DNA from: Pontibacter chinhatensis
GTDB lineage: Bacteria > Bacteroidota > Bacteroidia > Cytophagales > Hymenobacteraceae
Direction of reading: 5' to 3'
Assembly (NCBI RefSeq): GCF_900113285.1
Contig: NZ_FOOT01000001.1
Span: 496,001-560,000, forward strand
Length of the DNA: 64,000 nt
Below are positions 1-7,767 of the stretch, one piece after another; the first letter of the stretch is position 1, and every line of letters begins with the position of its first letter. The translations under genes were made by a program, and so were the position numbers. Below the pieces are notes generated by a model. It was given only the letters and a program-made list of their open reading frames with translations, made no database searches and had not been told where the DNA came from.

Positions 1-2407
1 TACGGCCACGCAAATCACTGTCAAGGCGTACTATCACCTCATCAAAGATCTCAGCAGACACACGGCCTATCTGGTAAAAATCCTCCTCGCGCCTGTCGCC
101 AACTGCGGCCACCACACCCACTTTCTTGGATACCTCCAGGGCGTTCATATACTCCCCGATGGCTTTGAGGCCACCCACGTTGTGGGCATAATCCACCAGC
201 ACCTCAAAAGTCGGGAACTTAAACAGGTTCATGCGGCCCGGTGTCTTGTTAGGCGAAGGAATGAACGTGCGCAGCGATGTCTTGATATCCTCTATGTCAA
301 AGTGCGAGATATAGCCGGCTAAAACGGCAGCCAGGATATTCTCGATGTTAAACCTTGCCTTGCCTCCAAAGGTTAGCGGCACATCGGCCACCCGATCAAT
401 CCGGATCTTATAGCTGTTCTTGAAGATGGAAATAAAGCCATTCTCAAAAACTGCCGCCAACCCGCCTTTGGCAATATGCTTCAGAATGCGTGGGTTGTTC
501 TCGTCCATGCTGAAGAAGGCTACTTTACTGCTCACTTCCTCAGCCATGGCATACACCAGGTCGTCATCGGCGTTAAGTATGGCGTATCCGTCCTTGCTCA
601 CACTCTTTGCTACCACTGCCTTCAGTTGGGCCAGTTCTTCCAACGTATGAATATCTCCCAAACCAAGGTGATCAGAGCTAACGTTGGTCACAATGCCGAT
701 ATCGCACTGATCGAAACCTAAGCCTGAGCGCAGCAAACCACCACGGGCACACTCCAGTACCGCAAAGTTCACGGTTGGGTCTTTCAGCACAAACTGGGCG
801 CTGTAAGAACCCGTGGTATCGCCTTTCTCCAGCAACTTATCCTGAATGTAGATACCCTCGGTTGTAGTATAACCTACCTGGTAGCCTATGTGTTTTACCA
901 TGTGCGCGATCAGGCGGGTGGTGGTGGTTTTACCATTGGTGCCCGTAACAGCGATAATCGGGATGCGGGCGGGCGCATGGCGTGGGAAAAGCATGTCCAT
1001 GACCGGTTCCGCTACGTTTCGGGGCAGGCCGTAGGTAGGCGAAATGTGCATCCGGAAGCCAGGAGCCGCGTTCACCTCCAACACAGCGCCACGCGCCTCA
1101 TTCAGTGGTATAGCGATATCGGTAGTCATCACGTCAATTCCGCAGATGTCCAGCCCTATTAATCCCGCTATGCGCTCGGCCATGAGCACGTTGTAGGGAT
1201 CTACCAGATCAGTTACGTCAGTTGCCGTGCCCCCTGTACTGATGTTGGCTGTGCTCTTCAGGTACAGCACCTCCCCTGCCGGCAGCACCGACGTAGTAGT
1301 AAGGTTTAGCTGCTTGAGCAAGTTCTGGGTATGCTTGTCCAGGTTTATCCTGGTAAGCGCCTTCTCATGGCCAATGCCGCGCCTCGGGTCTTTGTTCTCG
1401 CGTTCTATCAGCTGCTTAATTGTGGAGGTGCCATCGCCGGTAACCATTGCCGGGGTACGCTTGGCAGCTGCCACAAACTTGCCGTTTATCACCAGCAACC
1501 GGAAGTCAAAGCCCTGGATGTACTGCTCCACCATTACCCACTGCGAGTACTTTTTTGCTTCCTGAAAACCCTTCAGCGCATCCTTAAGGTTCGTGATATT
1601 GATGGTGGCCCCTTTCCCGTGGTTTCCGTCCAAGGGTTTGGTAACAACTGGGAAGCCAAGCCAGTCGATGGCCTTCTTCAGCTCTTCAGCCGTGCTTATG
1701 GTTCGTCCCTTCGGCACCGGTATGCCCGCCTCGTACAGTATATCCTTGGTGGCCTTCTTGTCTCCGGCTATCTCTACGGCAAAGCAGGCCGTGCCCGAAG
1801 TCATGGTGGCCTGTATACGCTTCTGGTTTACACCATAGCCCAGCTGTATGAGCGAATGGCGGTTGAGGCGGATATAGGGTATGCCGCGGCTTTTCGCCTC
1901 CGATACTATGGAGTAGGTACTAGGGCCAAAGTACTCATCCTCACGGATGTCGTGCAGGCGCGTGATATCCTCATTCAGGTTATACTTCTCGCCTTTTGCC
2001 AGAGCATTTGTGATGCGTACGGCAGCATAGGCCGCATACTCTCCAGCCCGCTCCTCCTGGTACGAGAACACGACTGTCATCTGTCCCTCTTCCCGTGCCG
2101 GATAGCAACGTCCGTAGCCACTTTCCATACCTGCCATTGTTTGCAGTTCCAGTGCCACATGCTGCACCACGTGCCCAAAGGTGGTACCATCCTCCACTGA
2201 CTTGAAAAATCCGCCCTCAACGCCTTCTGTAGCGCGGTGAAGCTGCATATCAGGGAAGATCTTTCTCAACCGGGATAGAAGTTGCGGATAGTCTTTTGTT
2301 GACTCATGGCTTAGCTCCTCCAGAGCCAACTTGATAACAATAAGCTTGGGGTGTTTTACTGACCAATAGTTTGGCCCGCGCATGATGCGCAAATCGATGA
2401 TTTTCAT
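1..2407 (-). CDS. cphA: Cyanophycin synthetase (3' end outside window)
   Basis: Polymerises aspartate and arginine, with ATP, into the storage polymer cyanophycin. Reading the minus strand from ATG at 2405-2407 gives MKIIDLRIMRGPNYWS, the typical CphA N-terminus, and the frame stays open to the window edge (about 802 codons; the family is usually about 870-900). Domains in order: the CphA N-terminal domain; an ATP-grasp domain with a glycine-rich KPLDGNHGKGAT stretch near residue 256, which adds aspartate; and a Mur-ligase-like domain with P-loop AVTGTNGKTTTT near residue 486, which adds arginine. The last visible residues still belong to the Mur-ligase part, so only the C-terminus is missing. 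A cyanophycinase would be expected downstream, outside the window. The large plus-strand open frames here are shadows. Identity is very secure. Confidence 0.95.
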   Translation of the reverse strand, partial: MKIIDLRIMRGPNYWSVKHPKLIVIKLALEELSHESTKDYPQLLSRLRKIFPDMQLHRATEGVEGGFFKSVEDGTTFGHVVQHVALELQTMAGMESGYGRCYPAREEGQMTVVFSYQEERAGEYAAYAAVRITNALAKGEKYNLNEDITRLHDIREDEYFGPSTYSIVSEAKSRGIPYIRLNRHSLIQLGYGVNQKRIQATMTSGTACFAVEIAGDKKATKDILYEAGIPVPKGRTISTAEELKKAIDWLGFPVVTKPLDGNHGKGATINITNLKDALKGFQEAKKYSQWVMVEQYIQGFDFRLLVINGKFVAAAKRTPAMVTGDGTSTIKQLIERENKDPRRGIGHEKALTRINLDKHTQNLLKQLNLTTTSVLPAGEVLYLKSTANISTGGTATDVTDLVDPYNVLMAERIAGLIGLDICGIDVMTTDIAIPLNEARGAVLEVNAAPGFRMHISPTYGLPRNVAEPVMDMLFPRHAPARIPIIAVTGTNGKTTTTRLIAHMVKHIGYQVGYTTTEGIYIQDKLLEKGDTTGSYSAQFVLKDPTVNFAVLECARGGLLRSGLGFDQCDIGIVTNVSSDHLGLGDIHTLEELAQLKAVVAKSVSKDGYAILNADDDLVYAMAEEVSSKVAFFSMDENNPRILKHIAKGGLAAVFENGFISIFKNSYKIRIDRVADVPLTFGGKARFNIENILAAVLAGYISHFDIEDIKTSLRTFIPSPNKTPGRMNLFKFPTFEVLVDYAHNVGGLKAIGEYMNALEVSKKVGVVAAVGDRREEDFYQIGRVSAEIFDEVIVRLDSDLRGR

Positions 2408-2742
2408 TCGTTTTCTCGCTGATTAAGCTATGCGTTTAGGCGTGCACAGGGTATGCTCTTTCGATTATTATACTTCCATACTTGTCCGGGCATTTGCTGG
2501 GTTCTCATGCCGTTATTTATCTGTGCAATTTTTAAAATATCAGGTTATGCTTAATAGAGTGCTGAATTCAATGATTGCGGGCTTTAGCAGTTCTAAACCA
2601 CTATATGCCCGTGGTAGCCTTAGCTAAGCTCATTACGGATTTCGATGCTAAAAGATTAAGCCCGTTGCAGAAAATATTAGAAAGAAAAACGGAGGAGTAC
2701 AGGCCGTTGAAAGGGCTTTACTTAGGTCCGAGAGGCTGAAAA
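2408..2742. other. Gap without a gene between cphA and tRNA-Cys
   Basis: This stretch separates the cphA start from the tRNA-Cys terminator. It must hold the cphA promoter, but I see no clear TAnnTTTG box with a spaced TTTG on the minus strand. One TATACTT word lies near 2468. A 65-codon plus-strand frame at 2430-2627 has no recognisable composition and no homologue I know, so I do not call it a gene. Confidence 0.5.
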
Positions 2743-2773
2743 CAAAAAACCCTGCCAGTGTTGACAGGGTTTT
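2743..2773 (-). terminator. Rho-independent terminator of tRNA-Cys
   Basis: On the minus strand, immediately after the tRNA, the arms AACCCTG and CAGGGTT flank a loop of about ten bases and are followed by a T-run. It ends the tRNA transcript before the cphA upstream region. Confidence 0.75.
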
Positions 2774-2774
2774 G

Positions 2775-2845
2775 AGGTAACGAGCGGATTCGAACCGCTG
2801 TAGCAGCTTTTGCAGAGCTGAGCCTAGCCACTCGGCCACGTTACC
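2775..2845 (-). tRNA. tRNA-Cys (anticodon GCA)
   Basis: A 71-base cloverleaf read on the minus strand. The acceptor arms GGTAACG and CGTTACC pair perfectly, with a U discriminator base. The anticodon loop reads CTGCAAA, giving anticodon GCA. The T arm contains GGTTCGAATCC. CCA is not encoded. It stands alone, with its own promoter and terminator. Confidence 0.95.
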
Positions 2846-2864
2846 GTGTTGCTTGATTGGAGTG

Positions 2865-2895
2865 CAAATATACTCAGAGAAGTATACTTGTCAAA
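2865..2895 (-). promoter_or_regulatory. Bacteroidota-type promoter for tRNA-Cys
   Basis: On the minus strand a TTTG (2892-2895) is followed by exactly 19 bases and then TATATTTG (2865-2872). This matches the known Bacteroidota sigma-A consensus TTTG-N19-21-TAnnTTTG and lies about 20 bases before the tRNA. It is the cleanest promoter in the window. The spacer contains the palindrome AAGTATACTT. Confidence 0.75.
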
Positions 2896-2989
2896 CTTTA
2901 ACGGACTATTTTTTGCTGTTTTGAGCACTTGCCCATGTTATACTTTGATGCTCAAATTGTTGTGAAACTATATTTTTATAATAGAATTT

Positions 2990-3122
2990 AGGAGTTACAT
3001 ACCGGTTCGCGTATATCTTGGGGTGTTTTTGTAGGTTCTCCTGTTCAGCAAAGAAAGTTTGTTTAGGGAGTGAAATTCCACTCTCTTAAACTCAAGAATG
3101 CTCCGTTGGCAAAATAGCTTTT
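2990..3122 (-). other. attC-like spacer 3' of the DUF2200 gene
   Basis: The spacer downstream of the DUF2200 gene carries ACCGGTTCGCGTATATC (plus strand, about 3000-3017) flanked by weakly inverted arms (GGAGTTAC... and ...GGTTCTCC). It resembles the spacers after the next three genes in placement, always just past a stop codon, but is the least convincing of them. No canonical integron core site is seen. Confidence 0.3.
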
Positions 3123-3485
3123 CTACGCCCGCAGGATCTTCTCTATCTTTCTGCCTTTAGCCAATTCGTCTACCAGCCTGTCCAGATACCTTACTTGTTG
3201 TGTTAATGGATTTTCAATGTCTTCTACCCGATAACCGCAGATTGTTCCTGTAATGAGGTGAGCGTTCGGGTTTAACCTTGCATTTTGGAAGAACGTTTCA
3301 AAAGTTACTTTTTCATCTATCAGATTCTGTAGCTTGTTTTCTTCATACCCTGTCAACCACTCAATCACTTGTTGTAATTCCTCTTTCGTCCTACCCTTTT
3401 TCTCCACCTTTGCCAAATAGTGAGGGTACACCGAGGCAAAAGTCATTTTTGCTATCCGTTCGTTATGGTCGGGTGTTATTTTCAT
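3123..3485 (-). CDS. DUF2200 family protein
   Basis: A 120-residue cytoplasmic protein of the DUF2200 family. Diagnostic stretches are RIAKMTFASVYPHYLAK near residue 10, KGRTKEELQQVIEWLTGY near 30, LNPNAHLITGTICGYRVE near 71 and YLDRLVDELAKGRKIEKIL at the C-terminus, so it is full length. The family is widespread and of unknown function. It is the last of four same-strand small genes in an A+T-rich block that looks horizontally acquired. There is no signal peptide or membrane segment. Confidence 0.85.
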   Translation of the reverse strand: MKITPDHNERIAKMTFASVYPHYLAKVEKKGRTKEELQQVIEWLTGYEENKLQNLIDEKVTFETFFQNARLNPNAHLITGTICGYRVEDIENPLTQQVRYLDRLVDELAKGRKIEKILRA

Positions 3486-3535
3486 ATCCTTTCCATGAGA
3501 ATTGTTTTTTTCAGCATTGTTTTTTGTAGCCTTTG

Positions 3536-3582
3536 CTTCTAACGGTCTTGTGCTATAATGTGGACGAGGCGGCGCAGAAGTC
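3536..3582 (-). other. attC-like dyad overlapping a gene 3' end
   Basis: Plus-strand arms CTTGTGC (3547-3553) and GCGCAGAAG (about 3572-3580) pair with one unpaired base, and TCTAACGG lies just outside the left arm. On the minus strand this gives CCGTTAGAA, near but not equal to the integron core GTTRRRY. An extrahelical base in the arm is a feature of attC hairpins. It is suggestive only. Confidence 0.35.
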
Positions 3583-3984
3583 TAAATTATGCACTTTGCT
3601 ATAGGAAGATATCTTATCCAGAAACTGCTTCTTCCTTTTCTTATTTAAACCGAAGAAGAAAGGAAGCCGACCAGTACCTGTTCCTTTATGCTTTACATTT
3701 ATATACACCTTTTTGTAATCAACCACAAAAACTACGCTTTGAACAATTGCTCCCCATCTTCGAATGTCTGCATGTACAACATTTTTTGACGTACAAGTAA
3801 AGCTCCATCCAAGCTCTTGTAAAGATTTCTCGACCAGTTTCAGATTATCCTTCTCTCCTTGTTGAGTGTTGATGGTGAAAAACTCATTTTCAGTCCAAAG
3901 TGAGTAAACAGCATAATATAGAACACCACTTGCAAGAATGAATAGAAAGATTGCCATTGGTGAATTAGCATTAGTTCTATTCAT
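3553..3984 (-). CDS. Hypothetical membrane-anchored protein
   Basis: 143 residues, not recognised. One hydrophobic segment near residues 10-28 (MAIFLFILASGVLYYAVYSL) would anchor it in the inner membrane. The remaining roughly 110 residues are soluble, with a central stretch resembling a small alpha/beta fold (SFTCTSKNVVHADIRRWG, then VVFVVDYKKVYINVKHK), then a basic turn (NKKRKKQF) and a Ser-rich tail. The stop codon lies inside a dyad-bearing spacer (about 3538-3582), as in integron cassettes, where attC often overlaps the 3' end. Codon use is A+T-rich like its neighbours. The function is unknown and I propose none. Confidence 0.6.
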   Translation of the reverse strand: MNRTNANSPMAIFLFILASGVLYYAVYSLWTENEFFTINTQQGEKDNLKLVEKSLQELGWSFTCTSKNVVHADIRRWGAIVQSVVFVVDYKKVYINVKHKGTGTGRLPFFFGLNKKRKKQFLDKISSYSKVHNLDFCAASSTL

Positions 3985-4104
3985 TTCAGTTGCTGTAGCT
4001 AACCAGGAAAAGAAGAATATACTAAGCCCAGCAGTGTTCTCCCACCAATCGCTTTTAGGCTACAACCTCTTAAATTGCTCTCTCTCCACCTACTTCTTTG
4101 ATTT

Positions 4105-4186
4105 TATTTACTTATAACGTGCTCGTGCAGCCGAAGCCCGAAGCATAGCGAGGGTTAAGGTTGAACTTTGTTCTGGGCTGTGGTTC
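4105..4186 (-). other. attC-like dyad 3' of the gene at 4187-4624
   Basis: Arms GCAGCC and GGCTGT, with outer TAAC and GTTA, enclose about 40 bases right after the stop codon of the preceding minus-strand gene. The nested outer and inner arms resemble the R and L arms of attC, but the core reads CGTTATAA rather than GTTRRRY. Confidence 0.35.
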
Positions 4187-4624
4187 TTAGTTAATGTTCA
4201 TTTTTAGCCTGACATAATCCCCAACTTGGAGCATGAAGTATCCCGAAGCTATTACATAAGCCAGTGAAACTATGGCGTAGAACAAAATCATTCCATTATT
4301 TGAGTTGATACTTAATATCCAGTTTGCTCTACATTTTTTAAAGTATGTAAAATAGCCAAGTATGAAAATTATAATAGCAAGGGTTAAACTTGGATAGAGT
4401 GGGAGGTTTATCTCAAAGTACTTAACGGCAACAAAACTTAAAATAGAATACACATTAATGCCATGAAATAAGAAGGTTATAAAAAAGGAATGCTCTCTCG
4501 GACCAACACCTTCTCTTTCTGTTCCAAACGAATAAATGGTTTTATCCAGGATGTGATACCAACCTAAGAAAAGAGCATCCAAAAGGTTAAACCTTCTTTT
4601 TATAATCATCTTATAAGTCTTCAA
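4187..4624 (-). CDS. Hypothetical multi-pass membrane protein
   Basis: 145 residues, not recognised. Hydrophobic segments near 47-68 (FFITFLFHGINVYSILSFVAV), 74-92 (LYPSLTLAIIIFILGYFTYF) and 110-132 (GMILFYAIVSLAYVIASGYFML) suggest three membrane passes with short loops. The N-terminus is basic (KMIIKRRFNLLDALFLGWYHILDK). It lies in the A+T-rich orphan block, about 90 bases after the gene at 4716-5159. The AAGTATA word that is so common elsewhere is absent here. Recent transfer is likely. Function unknown. Confidence 0.6.
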   Translation of the reverse strand: MKTYKMIIKRRFNLLDALFLGWYHILDKTIYSFGTEREGVGPREHSFFITFLFHGINVYSILSFVAVKYFEINLPLYPSLTLAIIIFILGYFTYFKKCRANWILSINSNNGMILFYAIVSLAYVIASGYFMLQVGDYVRLKMNIN

Positions 4625-4631
4625 TTTTTAA

Positions 4632-4712
4632 TTGTCATTACCCACAACGGACTTGGCCAAAGGCGGCGTAGCTGGCTTATGGGTGTGGTTACCAGTTTTT
4701 GTTCTTTAGTTT
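4632..4712 (-). other. attC-like nested dyad between two orphan genes
   Basis: The best of the four spacers. Outer arms TAACCACA and TGTGGGTA (one mismatch) and inner arms GCCA and TGGC nest around a central GC-rich segment containing GGCGGCGTAGC, read on the plus strand near 4660. The whole sits between the stop of one gene and the start of the next, as in gene cassettes. The core CGTTGTGG departs from GTTRRRY. Confidence 0.4.
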
Positions 4713-4715
4713 TTC

Positions 4716-5159
4716 TTAAAGCTGAGATTCAGTTAGAGATTCTTTAAAGAAGTATAGCTCAGTCGAAAATTCTTGGTTTGGTTTTGTAATCACTCCTTGT
4801 TCGACTAATTCTTTAAATTCTTTTTCAAGCTTTCCTTCGTCCAGATACTTTCCATATTTGCTCGACTGGTTTTCAATAAACCCTTTCAATCGCCAAAGGT
4901 CAAACCCATCATGTCTTGGTTCAGGAAGGTATGCAAAATCAAAATCCACAATCTTATCTGCAAAATGAGCAGCCAAGCCTATACCATGAAAGGCGTAGAA
5001 TTTCAAGCCCCGTTCTTTCAGTTCACCTGTTTGTTCATATAATCCGTTGCGCCAGCCATGTATGATATTCGATACCTGAAACGCATCCTTAATGATATTC
5101 ACTGCTTTGTCTGCTGTTTTTTGGTAATCTTTGATGACATCAATAAGGGATGGATTCAT
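4716..5159 (-). CDS. Hypothetical protein, possibly DUF6896-like
   Basis: 147 residues, soluble. The central FHGIGLAAHFADKIVDFDFA and the following HDGFDLWRLKGFIENQ resemble the DUF6896 family as I remember it, in which a conserved His-Gly and an Asp-Phe-Asp motif recur; this assignment is from memory. The first 45 residues form a helical region (IDVIKDYQKTADKAVNIIKDAF). It is the first gene of the orphan block in the direction of transcription. Some families of this kind accompany toxins as immunity proteins, but no toxin is present here, so I do not claim that role. Confidence 0.6.
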   Translation of the reverse strand: MNPSLIDVIKDYQKTADKAVNIIKDAFQVSNIIHGWRNGLYEQTGELKERGLKFYAFHGIGLAAHFADKIVDFDFAYLPEPRHDGFDLWRLKGFIENQSSKYGKYLDEGKLEKEFKELVEQGVITKPNQEFSTELYFFKESLTESQL

Positions 5160-5322
5160 AATTCAAATTACCTATAACTACCAGCTAAACGAAAATCTAC
5201 GCTTATCTGCACTATGTATGCAGGTATCGTACTCTCTAACCTGAGCTGATAACACTAAAACCAGCCTCAAGTACCTTTCCTGCAGCATAACAGATTATAA
5301 ATTACTCACATAAAGTATAAAA

Positions 5323-5353
5323 ACAAAAAAGCCCCGGATTGCTCCGGGGCCTT
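5323..5353 (-). terminator. Rho-independent terminator of rpsA
   Basis: Arms CCGGGGC and GCCCCGG with a six-base loop are followed, in the minus-strand direction, by a T-rich run. It lies about 30 bases after the S1 stop codon. Confidence 0.85.
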
Positions 5354-5381
5354 CTTGTTGTATAACAAGCTCAAAGATTAA

Positions 5382-7265
5382 TTAAGCATTGTTCTCCTCG
5401 TCAGAAGCTTCGCCTTCGTTAGAGTCTTTTGCTTTTTTAGCAGCAGCAGCTTCTAACTTCTTAACACCAGCTTCTTTCTCGTTCTCCAGCATCTGCTCTT
5501 TCAGGGCGGACAGTGCATCCAGGTCGCCAAGTGTAGACTTGTTCTCGGCCTCTTTCTGTACTTTAGGAGCTTTATCTTTTTTCTCGCCAGCTGGAGCAGC
5601 TTTCTTAGTAGCTCTTGCAGTTCTTGCAGCATCTACTTCAGAGTGCGTGGCTGTGTGAGAAAGAATGATCTTACGGTCATCCTTAGAGAACTCAGTTACC
5701 TTGAACTCAAGGCTCTCGCCTGCCTCTACCTGAGAACCGTCTTCTTTCTGAAGTCCTTTAGGGAAAGAGAAACCTTCGATGCCGTAAGGCAGCTCCAGTG
5801 TAGCGCCTCTGTCTGACTTCTCAAGTACAGTAGCTTTGTGAACTGAACCTACATTGAATACAGACTCAAATGTATCCCATGGGTTCTCCTCCAGCTGCTT
5901 GTGACCCAGGGCCAGTCTTCTGTTAGCTACGTCCAGCTCCAGAACAACTACGTCCAGGTTCTCACCAACTTTCACGAACTCAGATGGGTGCTTGATCTTC
6001 TTCGTCCAGCTCAGGTCAGATACGTGTACCAGGCCGTCTACACCTTCTTCCAGCTCCAGGAACAGACCGAAGTTCGTCAGGTTACGAACGATGCCAGTGT
6101 GCTTGGTGCCAACGGCATACTTCGTGATAACGTCTTCTTTCGTCCATGGATCTTCAGTAAGCTGCTTAATGCCCAGAGACATCTTACGCTCTTCGCGGTC
6201 CAGTGTCAGCACAACTGCCTCAACCTCGTCGCCTTGCTTGATGAAGTCCTGTGGGTTGCGCAGGTGCTGTGACCAGCTCATTTCAGAAACGTGGATCAGA
6301 CCCTCAACGCCTGGCATCAGCTCCAGGAACGCACCGTAGTCAGCCACGTTTACGATTTTACCTTTAACGCGAGAACCAACCTCAATCTCAGCAGGAAGTG
6401 CATCCCACGGATGTGGAGTAAGCTGCTTCATGCCCAAGGAGATACGCTTCTTGTCTTCATCAAAGTCAAGAACAACGATCTGTACTTTCTGGTCAAGCTG
6501 CAATACTTCCTCTGGGTGGTTGATACGTCCCCAAGAAATATCTGTGATGTGAAGCAGACCGTCTACGCCACCAAGGTCGATGAACACACCGAAGTTTGTC
6601 ATGTTCTTGATTACGCCTTCCAGAACCTGACCTTTTTCCAGGTTGTTCAGGATAGCGGCACGCTGCTGCTCCAGGTCTTTCTCGATAAGCACTTTGTGAG
6701 ATACTACCACGTTGTCGAATGCGGCGTTGATCTTCACAACTTTTACTTCCATTTTCTTGCCTACAAACACGTCGAAGTCGCGGATTGGCTTCACGTCGAT
6801 TTGTGAACCTGGCAAGAAGGCCTCCACACCATGGATATCCATGATAAGACCACCTTTAGTTCTTCTCTTAACGATACCCTCCAGAACGTTGTCGTTCTCA
6901 AGCGCGTCGTAGATACGAGCCCAGGCGCTAACGATTTTGGCTTTCTTGCGAGACAAGATAAGCTGACCGTTCGGGTCTTCCTGGTCTTCGATGAATACTT
7001 CTACCTGGTCGCCAGGCTTCAGGTCAGGCATGTCTCTGAATTCAGAAACCGGCACCAGACCGTCTGATTTGAAACCGATGTTCAGGATCACGTCACGATC
7101 AGTGATACCTACCACGGTTCCGGTAACAACCTCCTGCTCCTGTACGGTAGTCAGGGTGTCGTCATACATTTTTTCCATTTCGGCTTTTTCTTCCTTGCTG
7201 TAGCCGGCGCCGAAACCCTGAGACTCAAACTTGTCCCAGTCGAAATTTTCTGGAGAATTACTCAT
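5382..7265 (-). CDS. rpsA: 30S ribosomal protein S1
   Basis: 627 residues. Binds mRNA and helps load it onto the 30S subunit. Six S1/OB-fold repeats can be read, starting near residues 46, 130, 215, 300, 387 and 473. Repeats three to five are the most typical (for example GVIKNMTNFGVFIDLGGVDG and HTGIVRNLTNFGLFLELEEG). The C-terminal 90 residues form a Lys/Glu/Ala-rich tail, as in other Bacteroidota S1 proteins. The gene is monocistronic, with a structured leader of about 100 bases and its own terminator. It contains no AAGTATA word in 1.9 kb, in contrast to the flanking gaps, probably because highly expressed genes use constrained codons. Confidence 0.97.
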   Translation of the reverse strand: MSNSPENFDWDKFESQGFGAGYSKEEKAEMEKMYDDTLTTVQEQEVVTGTVVGITDRDVILNIGFKSDGLVPVSEFRDMPDLKPGDQVEVFIEDQEDPNGQLILSRKKAKIVSAWARIYDALENDNVLEGIVKRRTKGGLIMDIHGVEAFLPGSQIDVKPIRDFDVFVGKKMEVKVVKINAAFDNVVVSHKVLIEKDLEQQRAAILNNLEKGQVLEGVIKNMTNFGVFIDLGGVDGLLHITDISWGRINHPEEVLQLDQKVQIVVLDFDEDKKRISLGMKQLTPHPWDALPAEIEVGSRVKGKIVNVADYGAFLELMPGVEGLIHVSEMSWSQHLRNPQDFIKQGDEVEAVVLTLDREERKMSLGIKQLTEDPWTKEDVITKYAVGTKHTGIVRNLTNFGLFLELEEGVDGLVHVSDLSWTKKIKHPSEFVKVGENLDVVVLELDVANRRLALGHKQLEENPWDTFESVFNVGSVHKATVLEKSDRGATLELPYGIEGFSFPKGLQKEDGSQVEAGESLEFKVTEFSKDDRKIILSHTATHSEVDAARTARATKKAAPAGEKKDKAPKVQKEAENKSTLGDLDALSALKEQMLENEKEAGVKKLEAAAAKKAKDSNEGEASDEENNA

Positions 7266-7291
7266 ATTGCTTTTGCTGCTCTGGTATAGCC

Positions 7292-7352
7292 ACCGGCTTA
7301 GAGCAATGGGCCGGTTTGGTTTAGTGTAACATACTCAGGCACAGCACCTGAG
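7292..7352 (-). promoter_or_regulatory. Two hairpins in the rpsA leader
   Basis: Between the probable promoter and the S1 start lie two stem-loops: CTCAGG (7334-7339) with CCTGAG (7347-7352), and ACCGGC (7292-7297) with GCCGGT (7310-7315). S1 is known to autoregulate its translation in enterobacteria through leader structure. A similar role here is inference. Confidence 0.4.
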
Positions 7353-7373
7353 GCCATTCAACCGAATGAACCG

Positions 7374-7381
7374 CAAAAGTA
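7374..7381 (-). promoter_or_regulatory. Possible -7 box for rpsA
   Basis: The minus strand reads TACTTTTG, matching TAnnTTTG, about 110 bases before the S1 start. No good TTTG is found at the expected upstream distance, so only the -7 half is supported. Confidence 0.4.
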
Positions 7382-7529
7382 AGTATAAAATTCGGGAAAT
7401 ACTACAAGAAGCTACTATAGTAATACACTTTAAGTGAGTTGCATGAGAAAATAAGTAAGCTTAGTTAAGAACTTAGTAGCCGGGGAATAATGGTTTATAC
7501 TTTCGGATGCCGATTTATACTTGCTTGGA

Positions 7530-7560
7530 TCAAGATTTACAGGATGCATGGATGAGCAGG
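7530..7560. repeat. Iterated ACAGGAT words
   Basis: The stretch TTTACAGGATGCATGGATG followed by AGCAGGATTT repeats a CAGGAT core. A related stretch, with ACAGGATAAAAG and GCAGGATAATCAGG, lies at 11070-11112. Such iterated CAGGAT repeats are common in Bacteroidota intergenic DNA. Confidence 0.45.
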
Positions 7561-7623
7561 ATTTTATACTTGCCCATATGTAATTATATATCGCTGCTAT
7601 ACTTTACATACCCCCGCTGGCGC

Positions 7624-7636
7624 GAGTTTGCAACCC
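7624..7636 (-). repeat. GCA-loop hairpin (module E)
   Basis: Minus strand GGGTTGCAAACTC: arms around a GCA loop, followed by GCGCCAGCG. It is the same unit as at 52470-52492, with different arm bases and one mismatch. Confidence 0.5.
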
Positions 7637-7654
7637 GTGCCTATCATGATGTTT

Positions 7655-7665
7655 GGTTTGTAACC
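7655..7665 (-). repeat. ACA-loop hairpin
   Basis: Minus strand GGTTACAAACC: arms GGTT and AACC around ACA. A short member of the hairpin family also found at 7737, 52470 and 60779-60875. Confidence 0.5.
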
Positions 7666-7736
7666 CAACTGGCTTGAAAAGCCATACTTTATACTATACT
7701 TCGGCTATACTTGCTGGTTTATACTTTCGCTAGCGC

Positions 7737-7749
7737 GAGCTTGTGGCTC
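7737..7749 (-). repeat. ACA-type hairpin (module E)
   Basis: Minus strand GAGCCACAAGCTC: arms GAGC and GCTC around a five-base loop, followed by GCGCTAGCGAAAGTATAAA. It matches the block after repeat copy 3 in order and flanks, but with changed arms. Confidence 0.55.
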
Positions 7750-7767
7750 GTGTCTTTTTATACTTGG

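Noticed and set aside
1331..2200. A 289-codon plus-strand frame
   Set aside because: It is the antisense shadow of cphA, whose minus-strand frame has all family motifs.
2430..2627. A 65-codon plus-strand frame before tRNA-Cys
   Set aside because: Cys/Tyr/Ser-rich translation without domain, promoter or neighbour support.
2990..5170. Canonical integron
   Set aside because: No integrase gene, no attI, and core sites do not match GTTRRRY; only an attC-like reading is kept as a finding.
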